Assembly: GCA_002059205.1 (NCBI GenBank)
Contig: MVCQ01000001.1
Coordinates: 1 to 21,599 of the forward strand
Source of the DNA: Candidatus Latescibacteria bacterium 4484_107
GTDB taxonomy: Bacteria; Latescibacterota; 4484-107
Length of the DNA: 21,599 nt
Reading direction: 5' to 3'
The notes beneath the pieces are model-generated. The model did not search any database and had not been told where the DNA came from. It saw nothing but the letters and a program-made list of their open reading frames with translations. Positions 21,516-21,599 of this stretch are shown one piece after another. A program made the position numbers and the translations under genes. Positions within the stretch are counted from its first letter, which is position 1, and each line of letters opens with the position of its first letter.

Positions 21516-21599
21516 CCATGCGTACGAAAATTGGAGTGGCGATAGCGGCTCTGTTGGTCATTGGCCTCGTGGCAACCGCATTCGCGCAGCCGATGCGAG
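21516..21599 (+). repeat. Exact direct repeat of 19640-19723
   Basis: All 84 bases to the end of the window match 19640-19723 without a difference. The repeat pair encloses the second half of the broken Spy gene and the whole esterase gene. Because it reaches the window end, the true repeat may be longer, and an assembly break at a repeat must be kept in mind. Confidence 0.95.
21518..21599 (+). CDS. Start of a second Spy/CpxP-like gene (exact copy, cut by window end)
   Basis: The 82 visible bases encode MRTKIGVAIAALLVIGLVAT and then AFAQPMR, base for base the same as 19642-19723. With two C residues before the ATG, the identity spans 84 bases; upstream of that the sequences differ completely (poly-G ribosome site here, AGAGGAGGATTACA there). 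The gene starts 15 bases after the esterase stop, so the two may be co-transcribed. The rest lies outside the window, so it is not known whether this copy is intact. Confidence 0.75.
   Translation, partial: MRTKIGVAIAALLVIGLVATAFAQPMR

Overview
This looks like a chromosomal fragment from an uncultured Gram-negative bacterium of moderately high GC content. A Wza-like SLBB export protein, an envelope-type BY-kinase and many secreted small proteins point to a diderm. One secreted esterase ends in a FlgD/Por-like C-terminal segment, which is typical of the FCB superphylum (Bacteroidota, Calditrichota, KSB1, Zixibacteria, Latescibacterota and relatives). That placement is inference; no rRNA or tRNA gene is present to confirm it.

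Positions 1-10.8 kb (all +) hold a surface-polysaccharide locus: the C-terminal part of a multi-TM glycosyltransferase-like protein cut by the window edge, a GT9 heptosyltransferase-like enzyme with two cysteine clusters, a GT4 glycosyltransferase, a UPF0104 flippase-like membrane protein, an SLBB export protein, a Wzz/BY-kinase fusion with a tyrosine-rich tail, and an overlapping divergent polysaccharide deacetylase. Two housekeeping genes, queH (queuosine) and dcd (dCTP deaminase), sit inside it.

Positions 10.8-15.5 kb (+) hold tgt (the queuosine insertion enzyme, so two steps of one pathway lie in this window), a bifunctional nuclease with a UVR domain, a translationally coupled pair of COG2159-like amidohydrolases in which the first has lost every metal ligand, and a PfkB sugar kinase. 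A bidirectional terminator ends this run and separates it from a convergent minus-strand pair of unrecognised genes (15.55-16.44 kb).

Positions 16.5-21.6 kb (+) hold an envelope-stress-type module: a near-consensus sigma70 promoter with a long leader, an ECF sigma factor, a zinc-finger anti-sigma factor, a shortened Spy/CpxP-like protein, a secreted protein with three tandem LTEDQ repeats, and a frameshifted Spy/CpxP gene. Next comes an AT-rich secreted esterase that looks chimeric. The window then ends inside an exact second copy of the start of the frameshifted Spy gene.

Intergenic spaces are unusually rich in palindromic and imperfect inverted repeats of several families. Some abut or supply stop codons. 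No CRISPR array, complete insertion sequence, tRNA or rRNA was found. The most unusual points are the active/degenerate amidohydrolase pair next to a sugar kinase, and the duplicated Spy gene flanking a chimeric foreign-looking esterase in a sigma-factor operon.
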